Assembly: GCA_023441125.1 (NCBI GenBank)
Contig: JAEZQV010000018.1
Location: forward strand, 1 to 12,892
Reading direction: 5' to 3'
Length of the DNA stretch: 12,892 bases
DNA from: Bacillota bacterium
GTDB lineage: Bacteria; Bacillota_C; Negativicutes; Sporomusales; Sporomusaceae
Made by a program: the position numbers and the translations under genes
Shown: positions 1 through 6,909 of the stretch, one piece after another
Layout: every line of letters starts with the position of its first letter
Position numbering within the stretch: position 1 is the first letter of the stretch
The notes under the pieces: model-generated
What the model saw: only the letters and a program-made list of their open reading frames with translations
What the model was told of the DNA's origin: nothing
Database searches by the model: none

Positions 1-2322
1 CTGCTATTAGGCGGGGCGGTTTATTATGCCGGTTACCAAAAGTTATCGACAATTGCCAGCCAAGATATTCATGACAAGACAGCCGTTGCCGCCAATGATT
101 TGATCTTGCCGATGTCCAGAGTGGAAAGCTCTGTCAATGCCTTGGCCAGTATGGTTACCGTAGTAATGGACGACGATTTAAATAAGCTAATGGACCCGGG
201 CTATATGAAGCGCCTTGAGGAGCAAATCCGGGCTGCCGCCAGCGGCGTGGCCCAAAGTACGGATGGCGCTATGGCTTTTTATGTTAGATTCAATCCCAAG
301 CTTGCTCCGGGGACGTCCGGCGTATTTCATGCCGCCACTAAAACCGGCGGTGCTATGCAGCAGTTGGTTCCTACTGATTTTAGTAAATATGATGAGAATG
401 ATGCCGCCCATGTCGGCTGGTACTACATACCGGTCAAAGCCGGTAAGCCGGTCTGGCTGCCGCCGTATCACAATGCCAATATCAATATGGAAATGATTTC
501 TTATGTAGTGCCTATTTTCAAAAACGGCAGGTCGGTTGGCGTTGTTGGTATGGACATTGATTTCAAAACAATCCGGAATGTAATGCAAGGCTTAAAATAT
601 TTCAATACAGGCTATGGTATTCTGTTAAGCAATGATTTTCAATTTTTATACCACCCGGATTTTTCAGTCGACGATAACTTAACCAAGGTGGCAAATGGTG
701 CTTTCAGGAATCTGGCAGCGAAGCTTAGCGGCAATGGTAATGAAGGCTTTGCCGAATACGAATATAAAGGCAAACAAATGCTATGGTCCTATAAGCAATT
801 GCCCAGTGGCCAAATTATGGTGCTGACAGTGCCGCGGGACGAGGCGTTGCATGAGTTGCAAGCCCTGGCGTATCTGGTTGTGGCCATGCTGGGACTAGGT
901 ATTATCCTGGCGATGGCCTTAGGCTGGTTTACCGGGATGCGGATCGTGAGGCCCATAGGGATCGTGTGCGATTATATAAAAGCGATTGCCGAAGGTAATT
1001 TGAACCTGAATTTGCTGCCGGTTACCAGCACGGACGAGGTTGGTGAGCTGACAGTTTCCGCCAATACCATGCTGGAGAAGCTGCAGCAGACGCAACATCA
1101 TACGATTGCCAATATCCAGCATGCGACAACCGCATTGACAAAATCGACGGCGAATATGATTGACATTGCGACAGGTGTTGCCGCTAACAGTGAAGAGATG
1201 AGCGCTAAAGTCAGCTCAGTAAGTTCGACTGTGACTCAAATGGCAGCAAACTTAGAGGAAACAGCCAGTTCTACCCAGGAGGTCTGTGCCCAGGCAGAAT
1301 CGGTTGCTCATATGTCCAACCGCATGTTGGAAGCGGCGCAAAAGGTTGTAGTAACATCAGAAGCGGTGTCCGGGCAGGTCAGTAATGTCAGTGCAGTCGT
1401 TGAAGATATTTCTAATAGTATTAATCGTGCCGCTGATTCCACGGTGATTGTTTCCAACTCAATGGGCAATATCGACAAGGCTGTGGAGACCATCAACCTA
1501 TCCTTAAAAAATGTCAACGGGAAATGCGAACGTTCCTTGGGCATCGCGGTTGAAGCCGAGGACCGGTCACAGGAAACAAGTGAAATTATAAAAAAATTAA
1601 GCGCTGCCTCCAAACAAATTAGTAAGGTTACATACATTATCAGCAACATTGCGGACCGGACCAACATGCTGGCCTTAAACGCCACGATAGAAGCGGTCGG
1701 GGCGGGGGAAGCCGGCAAAGGTTTTGCCGTGGTGGCCGCCGAAGTCAAAGAATTGTCCAAACAGACCACGAACGAAACCAGGGTGATTGCCCAGCAGATT
1801 GAAGAGATGCAGGCAGGTATGCAGGCTGCCGTCAAGGCAGTTGGGAAAATTGCGGGCGTGGTAAAAGAGACAGCGGAAATTGCCCGTACCATTGCAGAGG
1901 CTGTCACTGAACAATCCCGGAGTGTGGGTGATATCTCCGCGGCAATATCAGCGGGCGTCCACCAGTTAGCAGGAATAAGCACAGAAATTAGCGAAATCGC
2001 CGACAATGCCGGCTGCGTCGCCACAAGTGCAGCCGATGCCGCTGGCGGTGTAAAAGCCATGTATGAGCTGACATTGGACATTTTAAACAAATCCCAAGAA
2101 GCAGCCAGGAGTTCGGAAGAAATGCGGCATGTCATGAACACGATTGCCATGGCCACCCAGGACAATGCACAAGGCACTCAGGAGATTATGGGAAGTATGC
2201 AGGAAACCAATGAGGCGATTGCCAATACAGTCACCCACGTGTCTGCCGTTAGCCAGGCAGCCCATGACTTAGGCAAGCTGACTAAAAATATGGAAATACT
2301 GGTTAATGAACTTAAAGTTTGA
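1..2322 (+). CDS. Methyl-accepting chemotaxis protein, dCache-HAMP-MCP signal, 5'-partial
   Basis: This is a transmembrane chemoreceptor that passes ligand signals to the CheA/CheW array. The frame is open from base 1 (first residues [11 protein letters not shown], the end of TM1), so the true start lies upstream. The internal TTG at base 100 is not a believable start because it would remove TM1. On the 773-residue visible part, residues about 40-285 form an extracellular double-Cache domain. TM2 is about 289-312, HAMP about 313-365, and the rest is the helical signalling domain with hairpin tip near residue 570 ([13 protein letters not shown]). It ends in TGA. The usual Arg before the tip (NAAIEAARAGE in the family) is replaced: the sequence reads [11 protein letters not shown], with Gly at residue 567. 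There is no C-terminal CheR-binding pentapeptide. The amino-acid-binding Cache motif is not clearly intact, so the ligand is unknown. Family assignment is certain. Confidence 0.96.
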   Translation: MLLGGAVYYAGYQKLSTIASQDIHDKTAVAANDLILPMSRVESSVNALASMVTVVMDDDLNKLMDPGYMKRLEEQIRAAASGVAQSTDGAMAFYVRFNPKLAPGTSGVFHAATKTGGAMQQLVPTDFSKYDENDAAHVGWYYIPVKAGKPVWLPPYHNANINMEMISYVVPIFKNGRSVGVVGMDIDFKTIRNVMQGLKYFNTGYGILLSNDFQFLYHPDFSVDDNLTKVANGAFRNLAAKLSGNGNEGFAEYEYKGKQMLWSYKQLPSGQIMVLTVPRDEALHELQALAYLVVAMLGLGIILAMALGWFTGMRIVRPIGIVCDYIKAIAEGNLNLNLLPVTSTDEVGELTVSANTMLEKLQQTQHHTIANIQHATTALTKSTANMIDIATGVAANSEEMSAKVSSVSSTVTQMAANLEETASSTQEVCAQAESVAHMSNRMLEAAQKVVVTSEAVSGQVSNVSAVVEDISNSINRAADSTVIVSNSMGNIDKAVETINLSLKNVNGKCERSLGIAVEAEDRSQETSEIIKKLSAASKQISKVTYIISNIADRTNMLALNATIEAVGAGEAGKGFAVVAAEVKELSKQTTNETRVIAQQIEEMQAGMQAAVKAVGKIAGVVKETAEIARTIAEAVTEQSRSVGDISAAISAGVHQLAGISTEISEIADNAGCVATSAADAAGGVKAMYELTLDILNKSQEAARSSEEMRHVMNTIAMATQDNAQGTQEIMGSMQETNEAIANTVTHVSAVSQAAHDLGKLTKNMEILVNELKV

Positions 2323-2330
2323 TTATAAAC

Positions 2331-2390
2331 ACAACCTCCACCTTGGCAATACGCTAGGTGGAGGTTGTATAGTATCCAAATGGATACTAT
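2331..2390. terminator. Two tandem perfect hairpins after the chemoreceptor gene
   Basis: The first hairpin has a perfect 13-bp stem (ACAACCTCCACCT at 2331-2343 against 2356-2368) with a 12-nt loop. The second follows at once, with perfect 10-bp arms (ATAGTATCCA at 2369-2378 against 2381-2390) around a 2-nt centre. They begin 8 nt after the stop codon, so a role in ending or stabilising the chemoreceptor mRNA is likely. There is no T-run after either stem, so this is not a textbook intrinsic terminator. The second could also be a protein-binding palindrome for the downstream gene. Confidence 0.5.
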
Positions 2391-2409
2391 AACACATTTA
2401 AGTGCGTTC

Positions 2410-2442
2410 TTGTCAGGTTGTTCCTTGATTTATTATTATAAT
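2410..2442 (+). promoter_or_regulatory. Possible sigma-A promoter region for the DUF2148 operon
   Basis: An AT-rich stretch holds TTGTCA (2410-2415) and TATTAT/TATAAT hexamers (2431-2436 and 2437-2442). The spacing is imperfect: 15 nt to the first -10 candidate and 21 nt to the second. It is the best promoter-like stretch between the chemoreceptor hairpins and the DUF2148 gene, but the evidence is weak. Confidence 0.25.
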
Positions 2443-2527
2443 TAGAAAAGCTGTTAGTAAGAAAATGCTAGGAAATCGTGTGCAAGCTTGCTTGTGCAAA
2501 TAAATTAAAAAACGGAGGAATTTGCCA

Positions 2528-3055
2528 ATGATTACCAATAGCCGGGAAATTGAAGAGCGGGCGGTGGAACGGATCGCCGATCTGATGTGTGTGGCGGCCA
2601 GGACAGCTCCTAAAGCCAAAGGTGTGGACAATCTCGTGACACTTATCGTAAATGGACAGGAAAAAGCGCAGCTTTCCGCTGAAATGCGGCGTATTGCCCA
2701 GGAATCAGGTATGCAATTTTTTGAACGGGACGCCAACTGTATTGATAAGGCCCCGGTGGTGGTCTTGTTAGGCCAAAAGGTAACCCCGCTAGGAGTTAAA
2801 CCCTGCGGGTATTGCGGCTATGCTGACTGCGCGGCATGCGCGCAAGGCACCGGAATATGTGCGATTAGCACCGGTGATCTTGGCATTGCTGTGGGATCGG
2901 CAGTAAATTCCGCTGCTGTGCACCATGTGGATAACCGGGTCATGTTCAGTGCCGGCAAAGCAGCAATGAATATCGGCCTTTTGGATCAAGCCGTTAAAAT
3001 AGCCTACGGAATTCCCCTTAGTATAACGGGTAAAAGTCCCTTCTTTGACAGATGA
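2528..3055 (+). CDS. DUF2148 family ferredoxin-like Cys-rich protein
   Basis: This is a 175-residue protein resembling the DUF2148 family, which is annotated as containing a ferredoxin-type domain; the biochemical role is unknown to me. The visible Cys cluster is CxxCx4CxxC (Cys93, 96, 101, 104), with Cys111 just after and further Cys at 21 and 71, so it could hold an Fe-S cluster. The N-terminal part (MCVAARTAPKAKGVDN) and the C-terminal NRVMFSAGKAAMNIGLL stretch also look like the conserved family blocks. I chose ATG 2528 because GGAGG at 2514-2518 lies 9 nt before it. An in-frame TTG at 2522 would be only 3 nt from that site. No signal peptide or membrane segment is seen, so it is probably cytosolic. 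It is probably the first gene of a run with the hydrolase and the DUF2007-like gene, all on the same strand with short gaps. Confidence 0.85.
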   Translation: MITNSREIEERAVERIADLMCVAARTAPKAKGVDNLVTLIVNGQEKAQLSAEMRRIAQESGMQFFERDANCIDKAPVVVLLGQKVTPLGVKPCGYCGYADCAACAQGTGICAISTGDLGIAVGSAVNSAAVHHVDNRVMFSAGKAAMNIGLLDQAVKIAYGIPLSITGKSPFFDR

Positions 3056-3075
3056 TATCCAAGATAGGTGAAGGC

Positions 3076-3099
3076 ATCCCCGCGCGGGCAAGCGGGGAT
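3076..3099. repeat. GC-rich hairpin resembling a single type I-E CRISPR repeat
   Basis: A perfect 8-bp stem (ATCCCCGC at 3076-3083 with GCGGGGAT at 3092-3099) encloses an 8-nt loop in the gap between the DUF2148 gene and the hydrolase. The strand TCCCCGCGC, then GCGGGGATAAAC, closely resembles the two halves of the E. coli type I-E CRISPR repeat. However, the loop is about 4 nt longer and there is only one copy with no spacers. It may simply be an intercistronic mRNA hairpin. Confidence 0.5.
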
Positions 3100-3128
3100 A
3101 AACTAAGCAGGAAGGACGGGCGATACAA

Positions 3129-3626
3129 ATGAAAATAAAGTGGTTAGGTCATTCTTGTTTTTTACTCACGGCTGCGGATGGGGTCAAAGTACTGACCGAT
3201 CCCTTTGACAATACCGTTGGCTATGCTGTGCCGCGGGCAGCTGCCGACATAGTTTCCATAAGCCATGATCACTTTGATCATAACCATACTGCCGCGGTTC
3301 CCGGCGATTATTTCCTCGTAAACAAGACCGGCCATTTTTCGCACAAGGGCATTGAAATTACCGGTATGGCCGTATTCCATGACGACAAGAACGGGGCCCA
3401 GCGGGGAAACAATATCATTTATAAGTTTATTATTGACGGGGTCCATATTTGCCACTGCGGTGATTTAGGCCATATGCTGACGCAGGAACAGGTGCAGGCG
3501 ATAGGACCTGTTGACATTTTACTGGTGCCGGTAGGCGGATTTTATACCATCGGGCCCGCGCAGGCGGCGGCAGTGACGAAAATGCTGCAGCCGGCGGTTA
3601 CTATCCCGATGCACTTTAAGACCTAG
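3129..3626 (+). CDS. MBL-fold metal-dependent hydrolase (COG2220/UPF0173-like), ended early by amber codon
   Basis: This is a cytosolic metallo-beta-lactamase-fold hydrolase of the COG2220 type; the substrate is unknown. Metal-site motifs are visible: HDHFDH at residues 46-51, His84, the HCGD motif (Asp112) and PMH (His162). The N-terminus (MKIKWLGHSCFLL) and TDP at 23-25 are typical. The product as read is 165 residues and stops at TAG 3624-3626. The family C-terminus continues in the same frame directly after this codon (AIQFPIEGVENFL), up to a second TAG at 3762-3764. An uninterrupted protein would therefore be 211 residues, the usual family size. All likely metal ligands lie before the amber, so the short form could still bind metal but lacks the C-terminal 45 residues. 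A single-base nonsense mutation, a sequencing error or read-through are possible. The ribosome site (GGAAGGA, 3110-3116) is weak and rather distant. Confidence 0.85.
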   Translation: MKIKWLGHSCFLLTAADGVKVLTDPFDNTVGYAVPRAAADIVSISHDHFDHNHTAAVPGDYFLVNKTGHFSHKGIEITGMAVFHDDKNGAQRGNNIIYKFIIDGVHICHCGDLGHMLTQEQVQAIGPVDILLVPVGGFYTIGPAQAAAVTKMLQPAVTIPMHFKT

Positions 3627-3764
3627 GCGATTCAATTCCCGATCGAAGGCGTGGAAAACTTCCTGCAAATCACGGGCGGGATACGGCTAAACCGGCAAGA
3701 AGTCGAGTATGACAAAGCCTCCATAAGCCAGGCGCCGGCTGTGATCGTCTTAGATTATGAGTAG
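3624..3764 (+). pseudogene. C-terminal coding remnant of the MBL-fold hydrolase after an in-frame amber codon
   Basis: Reading on in the same frame past TAG 3624-3626 gives 45 residues ending at TAG 3762-3764. They include QFPIEGVENFLQI, which matches the usual last helix of COG2220/UPF0173-type hydrolases (after PMHYKT, typically an acidic or basic residue, then I-x-F-P-I-x-G-V-E-x-F). The frame is otherwise intact, so only one codon separates this from a normal 211-residue gene. The next gene's ATG (3757) overlaps the last codons of this frame by 8 nt, a layout expected if the full-length frame was once translated. Confidence 0.75.
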
Positions 3765-3993
3765 CAGGCAAACTACGGAAAAGTATGTTAAGGCCGCCAC
3801 CTTGGACAACGATTTTGAGGCGCAGATATTGAAAGCCATATTGGAAGAACGGGCAATTCCCCATTATTTTAAGTCTTTTTACGACAGTGCCTATGACGGG
3901 TTATTTCAAAGCAGCGGTGGCTGGGGCGCTGTTTTTGTGCCGGAAAACTTCGTAGGGGAAGTACTCGCTTTGCTTAAGGATATCAGGCAGTAA
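3757..3993 (+). CDS. DUF2007-like small protein
   Basis: This is a 78-residue soluble protein that matches my memory of the DUF2007 ('putative signal transducing') family. It has an N-terminal FEAQILKAILEERAIPHYF stretch and the signature YDSAYDGLFQSSGGWGAVFVPENF at about residues 42-65. DUF2007 domains are thought to be small alpha/beta folds, and no biochemical function is known to me. The ATG overlaps the end of the restored hydrolase frame (ATGAGTAG), and no good Shine-Dalgarno lies upstream, so translation probably depends on ribosomes arriving from the hydrolase gene. The amber codon in that gene could lower its expression. It is followed by an intrinsic terminator at 4036-4088 that closes the operon. 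Confidence 0.75.
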   Translation: MSSRQTTEKYVKAATLDNDFEAQILKAILEERAIPHYFKSFYDSAYDGLFQSSGGWGAVFVPENFVGEVLALLKDIRQ

Positions 3994-4035
3994 GCAAGCG
4001 CCCGTTCAGGATACGCCGATAACTTAAAAACCTGT

Positions 4036-4088
4036 AGCCGTAAGCATAAGTGGTCCGGACGGGAAACTCATGCTTACGGTTTTATTTT
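4036..4088 (+). terminator. Intrinsic terminator after the DUF2007-like gene
   Basis: A perfect 10-bp stem (CCGTAAGCAT at 4038-4047 with ATGCTTACGG at 4070-4079) is extended by a G-U and an A-U pair. It has a 22-nt loop and is followed at once by TTTTATTTT (4080-4088). The position between two + strand genes and the U-tract make this a convincing Rho-independent terminator. The rest of the gap, 4089-4258, holds no gene I can support. Confidence 0.85.
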
Positions 4089-4258
4089 GGCAATCGCTAA
4101 GAAACCGGCGGATGAGTTTCTGAAGTAGCCTTTTTAGGATTCTTCTGACTGTTGCCACTTCGGCGAAATGAGGGTAGCCCGGCAGGAAAAAGCAGAACAG
4201 CAGCGAAAATAATGCTTATTATGTAAAATGAATTTTTCTATAATGCTGGGAGGACCCA

Positions 4259-5344
4259 ATGTCTGATATACTTAATCAGCTCGGAAACCATATCATCAAC
4301 GGCGGCTTCAAAACGCATCTGGTGGTTTATATCACCAGTTTAGTGTTAGGCATCGCCATCATCCAACTGGTGTTTGCCAAATTGCTCAAAATTGTCGCCC
4401 AAAAAACTAATGTCGCTTATTCCCTGTTGCAACAAACGTTTAGAGGACTCCCCACGTTGCTGGGTATTCTCATCGGTCTCTATGCTGCCATGGAAATCCT
4501 GACAATTCCGCCACGGCCGCTGTTATTTCTCCAAAGACTGTTTCACTCGCTTGTCATTCTCGCGCTGACCCTGCTGGTTGCACGTCTGGCCTCCGGCTAT
4601 CTTAAGCAAAAATTCGGCAAAACCTCCGGTGCTTTTGCCTCCACGTCAATCTTAGCCACAACCATTGATCTGACCGTTTACACCATCGGCATCTTGTTTC
4701 TGCTGGAATCTTTCGGAGTCGCGATTTCACCGCTGCTTACCGCTCTGGGAGTTGGCGGCTTGGCTGTTGCTTTGGCGCTGCAGGACACTCTGGCCAATTT
4801 ATTTTCCGGCATTAATATCCTGGTGGCCAAACAAATCAAGATAGGTGACTTCGTCAAAATGTCTACCGGGGAAGAAGGCCATGTCGTGGACATGAACTGG
4901 CGCAATACCACCATAAAAACCTCCACGGAAAACATGGTGGTCATCCCCAACCAAAAGTTTGCTTCCGCCACAATTACCAATTATGCGCAGCCGTTTGCGG
5001 AATGTTCCATCGCCATTCCCGTAGGCGTCAGCTATGAAAGCGATTTGGATTATGTGGAGAAAGTTACTGTTGCGGTTGCCAAAGAAATTCTCCAGGAAAC
5101 GGAGGGCGGCGTCAAAAATTTCGAGCCGTTTGTCCGCTATACCGGTTTCGCCGCATCCAGCATTGACTTCAATGTCATCCTGCGGGTAAATACGGTAACC
5201 GACCAGCATCTGGTCCGTCATCAGTTTATCAAGCGGCTGCATACCCGTTACCAACTGGAAGGCATAGTAATTCCCTTCCCGACCAGAACGGTCAATTTAG
5301 AACAGGTAACAGCGCCGGAGGAAGCACGCCGGCGTAAGTTTTAA
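4259..5344 (+). CDS. Small-conductance mechanosensitive channel, MscS family
   Basis: This is a 361-residue MscS-family channel of the cytoplasmic membrane that opens under membrane tension to release solutes during hypo-osmotic shock. Hydrophobic helices are at about residues 20-40, 65-82, 92-112, 135-155 and 157-190. The last is the pore-lining TM3 (ALGVGGLAVALALQDTLANLFSGI), with the expected Gly/Ala packing and the Gln-Asp-x-x-x-Asn region. The beta domain follows (IGDFVKM...GHVVDMNWRNTTIKT...VVIPNQKF, about 190-240), then the C-terminal vestibule. It has more N-terminal helices than E. coli MscS (5 rather than 3). The ATG at 4259 follows GGGAGG (4248-4253) by 5 nt. It is monocistronic, with a terminator in front and a bidirectional one behind. 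Confidence 0.95.
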   Translation: MSDILNQLGNHIINGGFKTHLVVYITSLVLGIAIIQLVFAKLLKIVAQKTNVAYSLLQQTFRGLPTLLGILIGLYAAMEILTIPPRPLLFLQRLFHSLVILALTLLVARLASGYLKQKFGKTSGAFASTSILATTIDLTVYTIGILFLLESFGVAISPLLTALGVGGLAVALALQDTLANLFSGINILVAKQIKIGDFVKMSTGEEGHVVDMNWRNTTIKTSTENMVVIPNQKFASATITNYAQPFAECSIAIPVGVSYESDLDYVEKVTVAVAKEILQETEGGVKNFEPFVRYTGFAASSIDFNVILRVNTVTDQHLVRHQFIKRLHTRYQLEGIVIPFPTRTVNLEQVTAPEEARRRKF

Positions 5345-5360
5345 GAAGCAGGGAAACGGG

Positions 5361-5381
5361 GGGACGGTTCTTTTGTTTCCT
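5361..5381 (+). repeat. GGGACGGTTC dispersed repeat, copy 1 (half-unit)
   Basis: This 21-base stretch (GGGACGGTTCTTTTGTTTCC plus T) matches 10381-10401 at 20 of 21 bases, in the same orientation. A GGAAAC (5352-5357) and GTTTCC (5375-5380) pair could form a weak stem around it. The motif is of the kind found many times in Firmicute genomes between genes (REP-like). No transposase is present nearby. Confidence 0.65.
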
Positions 5382-5407
5382 TGCCATTATGTTTAATAAA
5401 ACCAGTA

Positions 5408-5440
5408 GCAAAAACACGGCGCCTGTGCCCGTGTTTTTGC
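5408..5440. terminator. Bidirectional terminator between mscS and the ger operon
   Basis: A perfect 12-bp stem (GCAAAAACACGG at 5408-5419 with CCGTGTTTTTGC at 5429-5440) has a 9-nt loop. A/T runs sit inside the stem, so either strand yields a U-rich 3' arm. It lies between two converging transcripts, mscS on + and the gerA-gerB-gerC-small-protein operon on -, and most likely serves both. Beyond the stem on the minus strand the tail is not T-rich. Confidence 0.75.
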
Positions 5441-5474
5441 CGCATTTTCAACTAGTTGCGATTTCCTGTCAGGC

Positions 5475-5636
5475 TTATTTTTTCAGGAGGTTAATCAAGG
5501 GCAGTCCGGCCACTAAGCAAGCCAGGCTGAGCATAACGACAAAACCGGCGATATTTTTTTGCTTTTTCAGCCATAAAGCAAAAGTGGCAATATAGATACC
5601 GCCCGCCAGGTTTACCAGAATATAAACAATACCCAT
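5475..5636 (-). CDS. Small two-helix membrane protein, last gene of the ger operon
   Basis: This is a 53-residue protein that is short enough to be missed by routine calling. It has two clear hydrophobic helices: residues about 2-23 (IVYILVNLAGGIYIATFALWL) and about 28-50 (NIAGFVVMLSLACLVAGLPLINL), split by the basic turn KKQKN, with a KK tail. The ATG (5636-5634) sits 1 nt after the gerC stop. A strong GGAGG inside the last codons of gerC is 5 nt away. Stop is TAA. This architecture, placed directly after gerC, recalls the small two-TM 'D' proteins encoded with germinant receptor operons in Bacillus, which modulate receptor function. Those are somewhat longer (about 70-80 residues), so homology is unproven. 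It would act in the spore inner membrane with GerA/B/C. That it is coding rests on start, ribosome site, spacing and hydrophobic pattern. Confidence 0.75.
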   Translation of the reverse strand: MGIVYILVNLAGGIYIATFALWLKKQKNIAGFVVMLSLACLVAGLPLINLLKK

Positions 5637-5637
5637 G

Positions 5638-6909
5638 CTATCCTCCGTTGTCAGTTGCTTTTACCGGCGCATAGGGGGAAGTCCGCCACATAAGGCCGGT
5701 GCGGCGCAGTTCCGTGGTAACTTCCACCTGCACATCGGCCGTACGGAAGAGTTCAATTAAATTTGCCTGTCTAAGTTCTTCATAACTGGCAAACTCGGGG
5801 CGCAGATACCGGCCTAACCCCGCGGCATCGCTGCCAAGCTTTTGTGTATAGCGGATCAACTCCAGCACTTGCTCTTTTATCAGTGAGGATATGGCCGCTT
5901 CCAGCAGTTGGCGGTTTTCAGTTTTTTCATAGCTAATACCGCTCGGTATCGCACTGATCTCACCTTCCAGAAATACCTTTATTGTATAAAACGCTTTACC
6001 GTTTATCAATGACGCTTTAATAGCCGGTTTACTGCCGTTGCGCAAATTGACATTTATCTTCTTACCGGGGTCTAATGGGTCAGATAAGACAAAAAAGCCC
6101 TGTTCAAATGTGTTTTGCAGGATCGCCAGGGTGCGTGTCTGCTTTGTATCGATCGTGCCAACCATTTTGTACCCGGAAAACAGCGCCGTACCGGCAATCT
6201 CGATTTGGTTTTCGTCGCCGGTCCGGGGAATGCCTCCCGGCAAATATGCATTTGTTCGGTCTTGCTCTGTGGCCTGAGCAGCAGGCCTATCTACCCCGGC
6301 GAGGGCGTTAATGCCGACATAGGCGGCGTACGGGGAAGCGCCGGGCGATTTTAAGTGCAGGTAGAAATCATGCAGATCGGATTGCGAATAATAACTGTTG
6401 TTTTTAGCCGACTGCATAAAAGTTTCCCAGAATTTGGTCGGGAAGTAATCCAACTTCGGCAGGTTTTTTTCAAAAAACTCATCAGCGCGCCCCTTTACCA
6501 CCACAATATACACAGTGCCGCGATACTCACGATAGCGTACCAAGGCGGAAATGGGCTCGCTAATACCGCTGCGGGCTAACTCCTCACTGATTGCTATGGC
6601 TTTTAAGTGCATTAAGTTCGGAAACCGGGATATGGTTGAGCCTAGCAAGTTAAATGCTTCGGCGGTATTCGGCGCGATAATGCTGTTGCTGACTACCGGA
6701 CTGCGCGGTGGCTGTGCGCCATTGGCCTGACTTGACGCCGCCCGGGGAATTAATATGCGATACGTTACTTTGACCTTGTCTTGGCCGTCTTTATCGAGGC
6801 CAAGCGCAAAAATAAAGGCAACCTCGTCTGTTTCTTTGGGGCCCTGGCAACCAAGCAAGAATACTGACAAAATGACTAGCAGGGCGAACCTATAGTGGCT
6901 AAAGCGCAT
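5638..6909 (-). CDS. gerC: Spore germination lipoprotein, Ger(x)C family
   Basis: This is the C subunit of a gerA-type nutrient germinant receptor: a lipoprotein anchored on the outer face of the spore inner membrane. The N-terminus is a lipoprotein signal (RFALLVILSVFLLGC) with lipobox LLGC and lipidated Cys21. The mature part follows the Ger(x)C pattern (DEVAFIFALGLDKDG; then a long alpha/beta domain; the C-terminal helix region LIKEQVLELIRYTQKLGSDAAGLGRYL). At 423 residues it is slightly longer than the usual 360-400. The ATG overlaps the end of gerB by 11 nt, with AGGAG inside gerB as its ribosome site, so the two are coupled. The gene symbol is by family; the sequence does not tell which paralogue (gerA, gerB, gerK type) this is. 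Confidence 0.93.
   Translation of the reverse strand: MRFSHYRFALLVILSVFLLGCQGPKETDEVAFIFALGLDKDGQDKVKVTYRILIPRAASSQANGAQPPRSPVVSNSIIAPNTAEAFNLLGSTISRFPNLMHLKAIAISEELARSGISEPISALVRYREYRGTVYIVVVKGRADEFFEKNLPKLDYFPTKFWETFMQSAKNNSYYSQSDLHDFYLHLKSPGASPYAAYVGINALAGVDRPAAQATEQDRTNAYLPGGIPRTGDENQIEIAGTALFSGYKMVGTIDTKQTRTLAILQNTFEQGFFVLSDPLDPGKKINVNLRNGSKPAIKASLINGKAFYTIKVFLEGEISAIPSGISYEKTENRQLLEAAISSLIKEQVLELIRYTQKLGSDAAGLGRYLRPEFASYEELRQANLIELFRTADVQVEVTTELRRTGLMWRTSPYAPVKATDNGG

Noticed and set aside
1308..2177. A 289-residue open frame on the minus strand inside the chemoreceptor gene
   Set aside because: It lies fully antisense to a certain gene, has no ribosome site, and its Ala/Ser/Ile-rich composition is what the complement of a coiled-coil signalling domain gives.
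3074..3104. A real CRISPR array
   Set aside because: Only one repeat-like unit is present, with no second repeat, spacer or cas gene in the window.
3624..3626. Pyrrolysine at the amber codon of the hydrolase
   Set aside because: Nothing in the window supports Pyl machinery, the family has no known need for it at this position, and a simple nonsense change explains the data; left only as a check.
4239..4244. A perfect TATAAT just before mscS
   Set aside because: A start 7 nt downstream would fall within the ribosome site of mscS, and only a poor -35 (TTATTA) lies upstream, so it is unlikely to be the main promoter.
4089..4258. A possible short ORF (14 residues from an ATG near 4168) before mscS
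   Set aside because: No ribosome site and too short to support; the region has no other coding signal.
5389..5595. A 68-residue open frame on the + strand between mscS and gerC
   Set aside because: It overlaps the terminator and is antisense to the better-supported two-helix minus-strand gene; no ribosome site.
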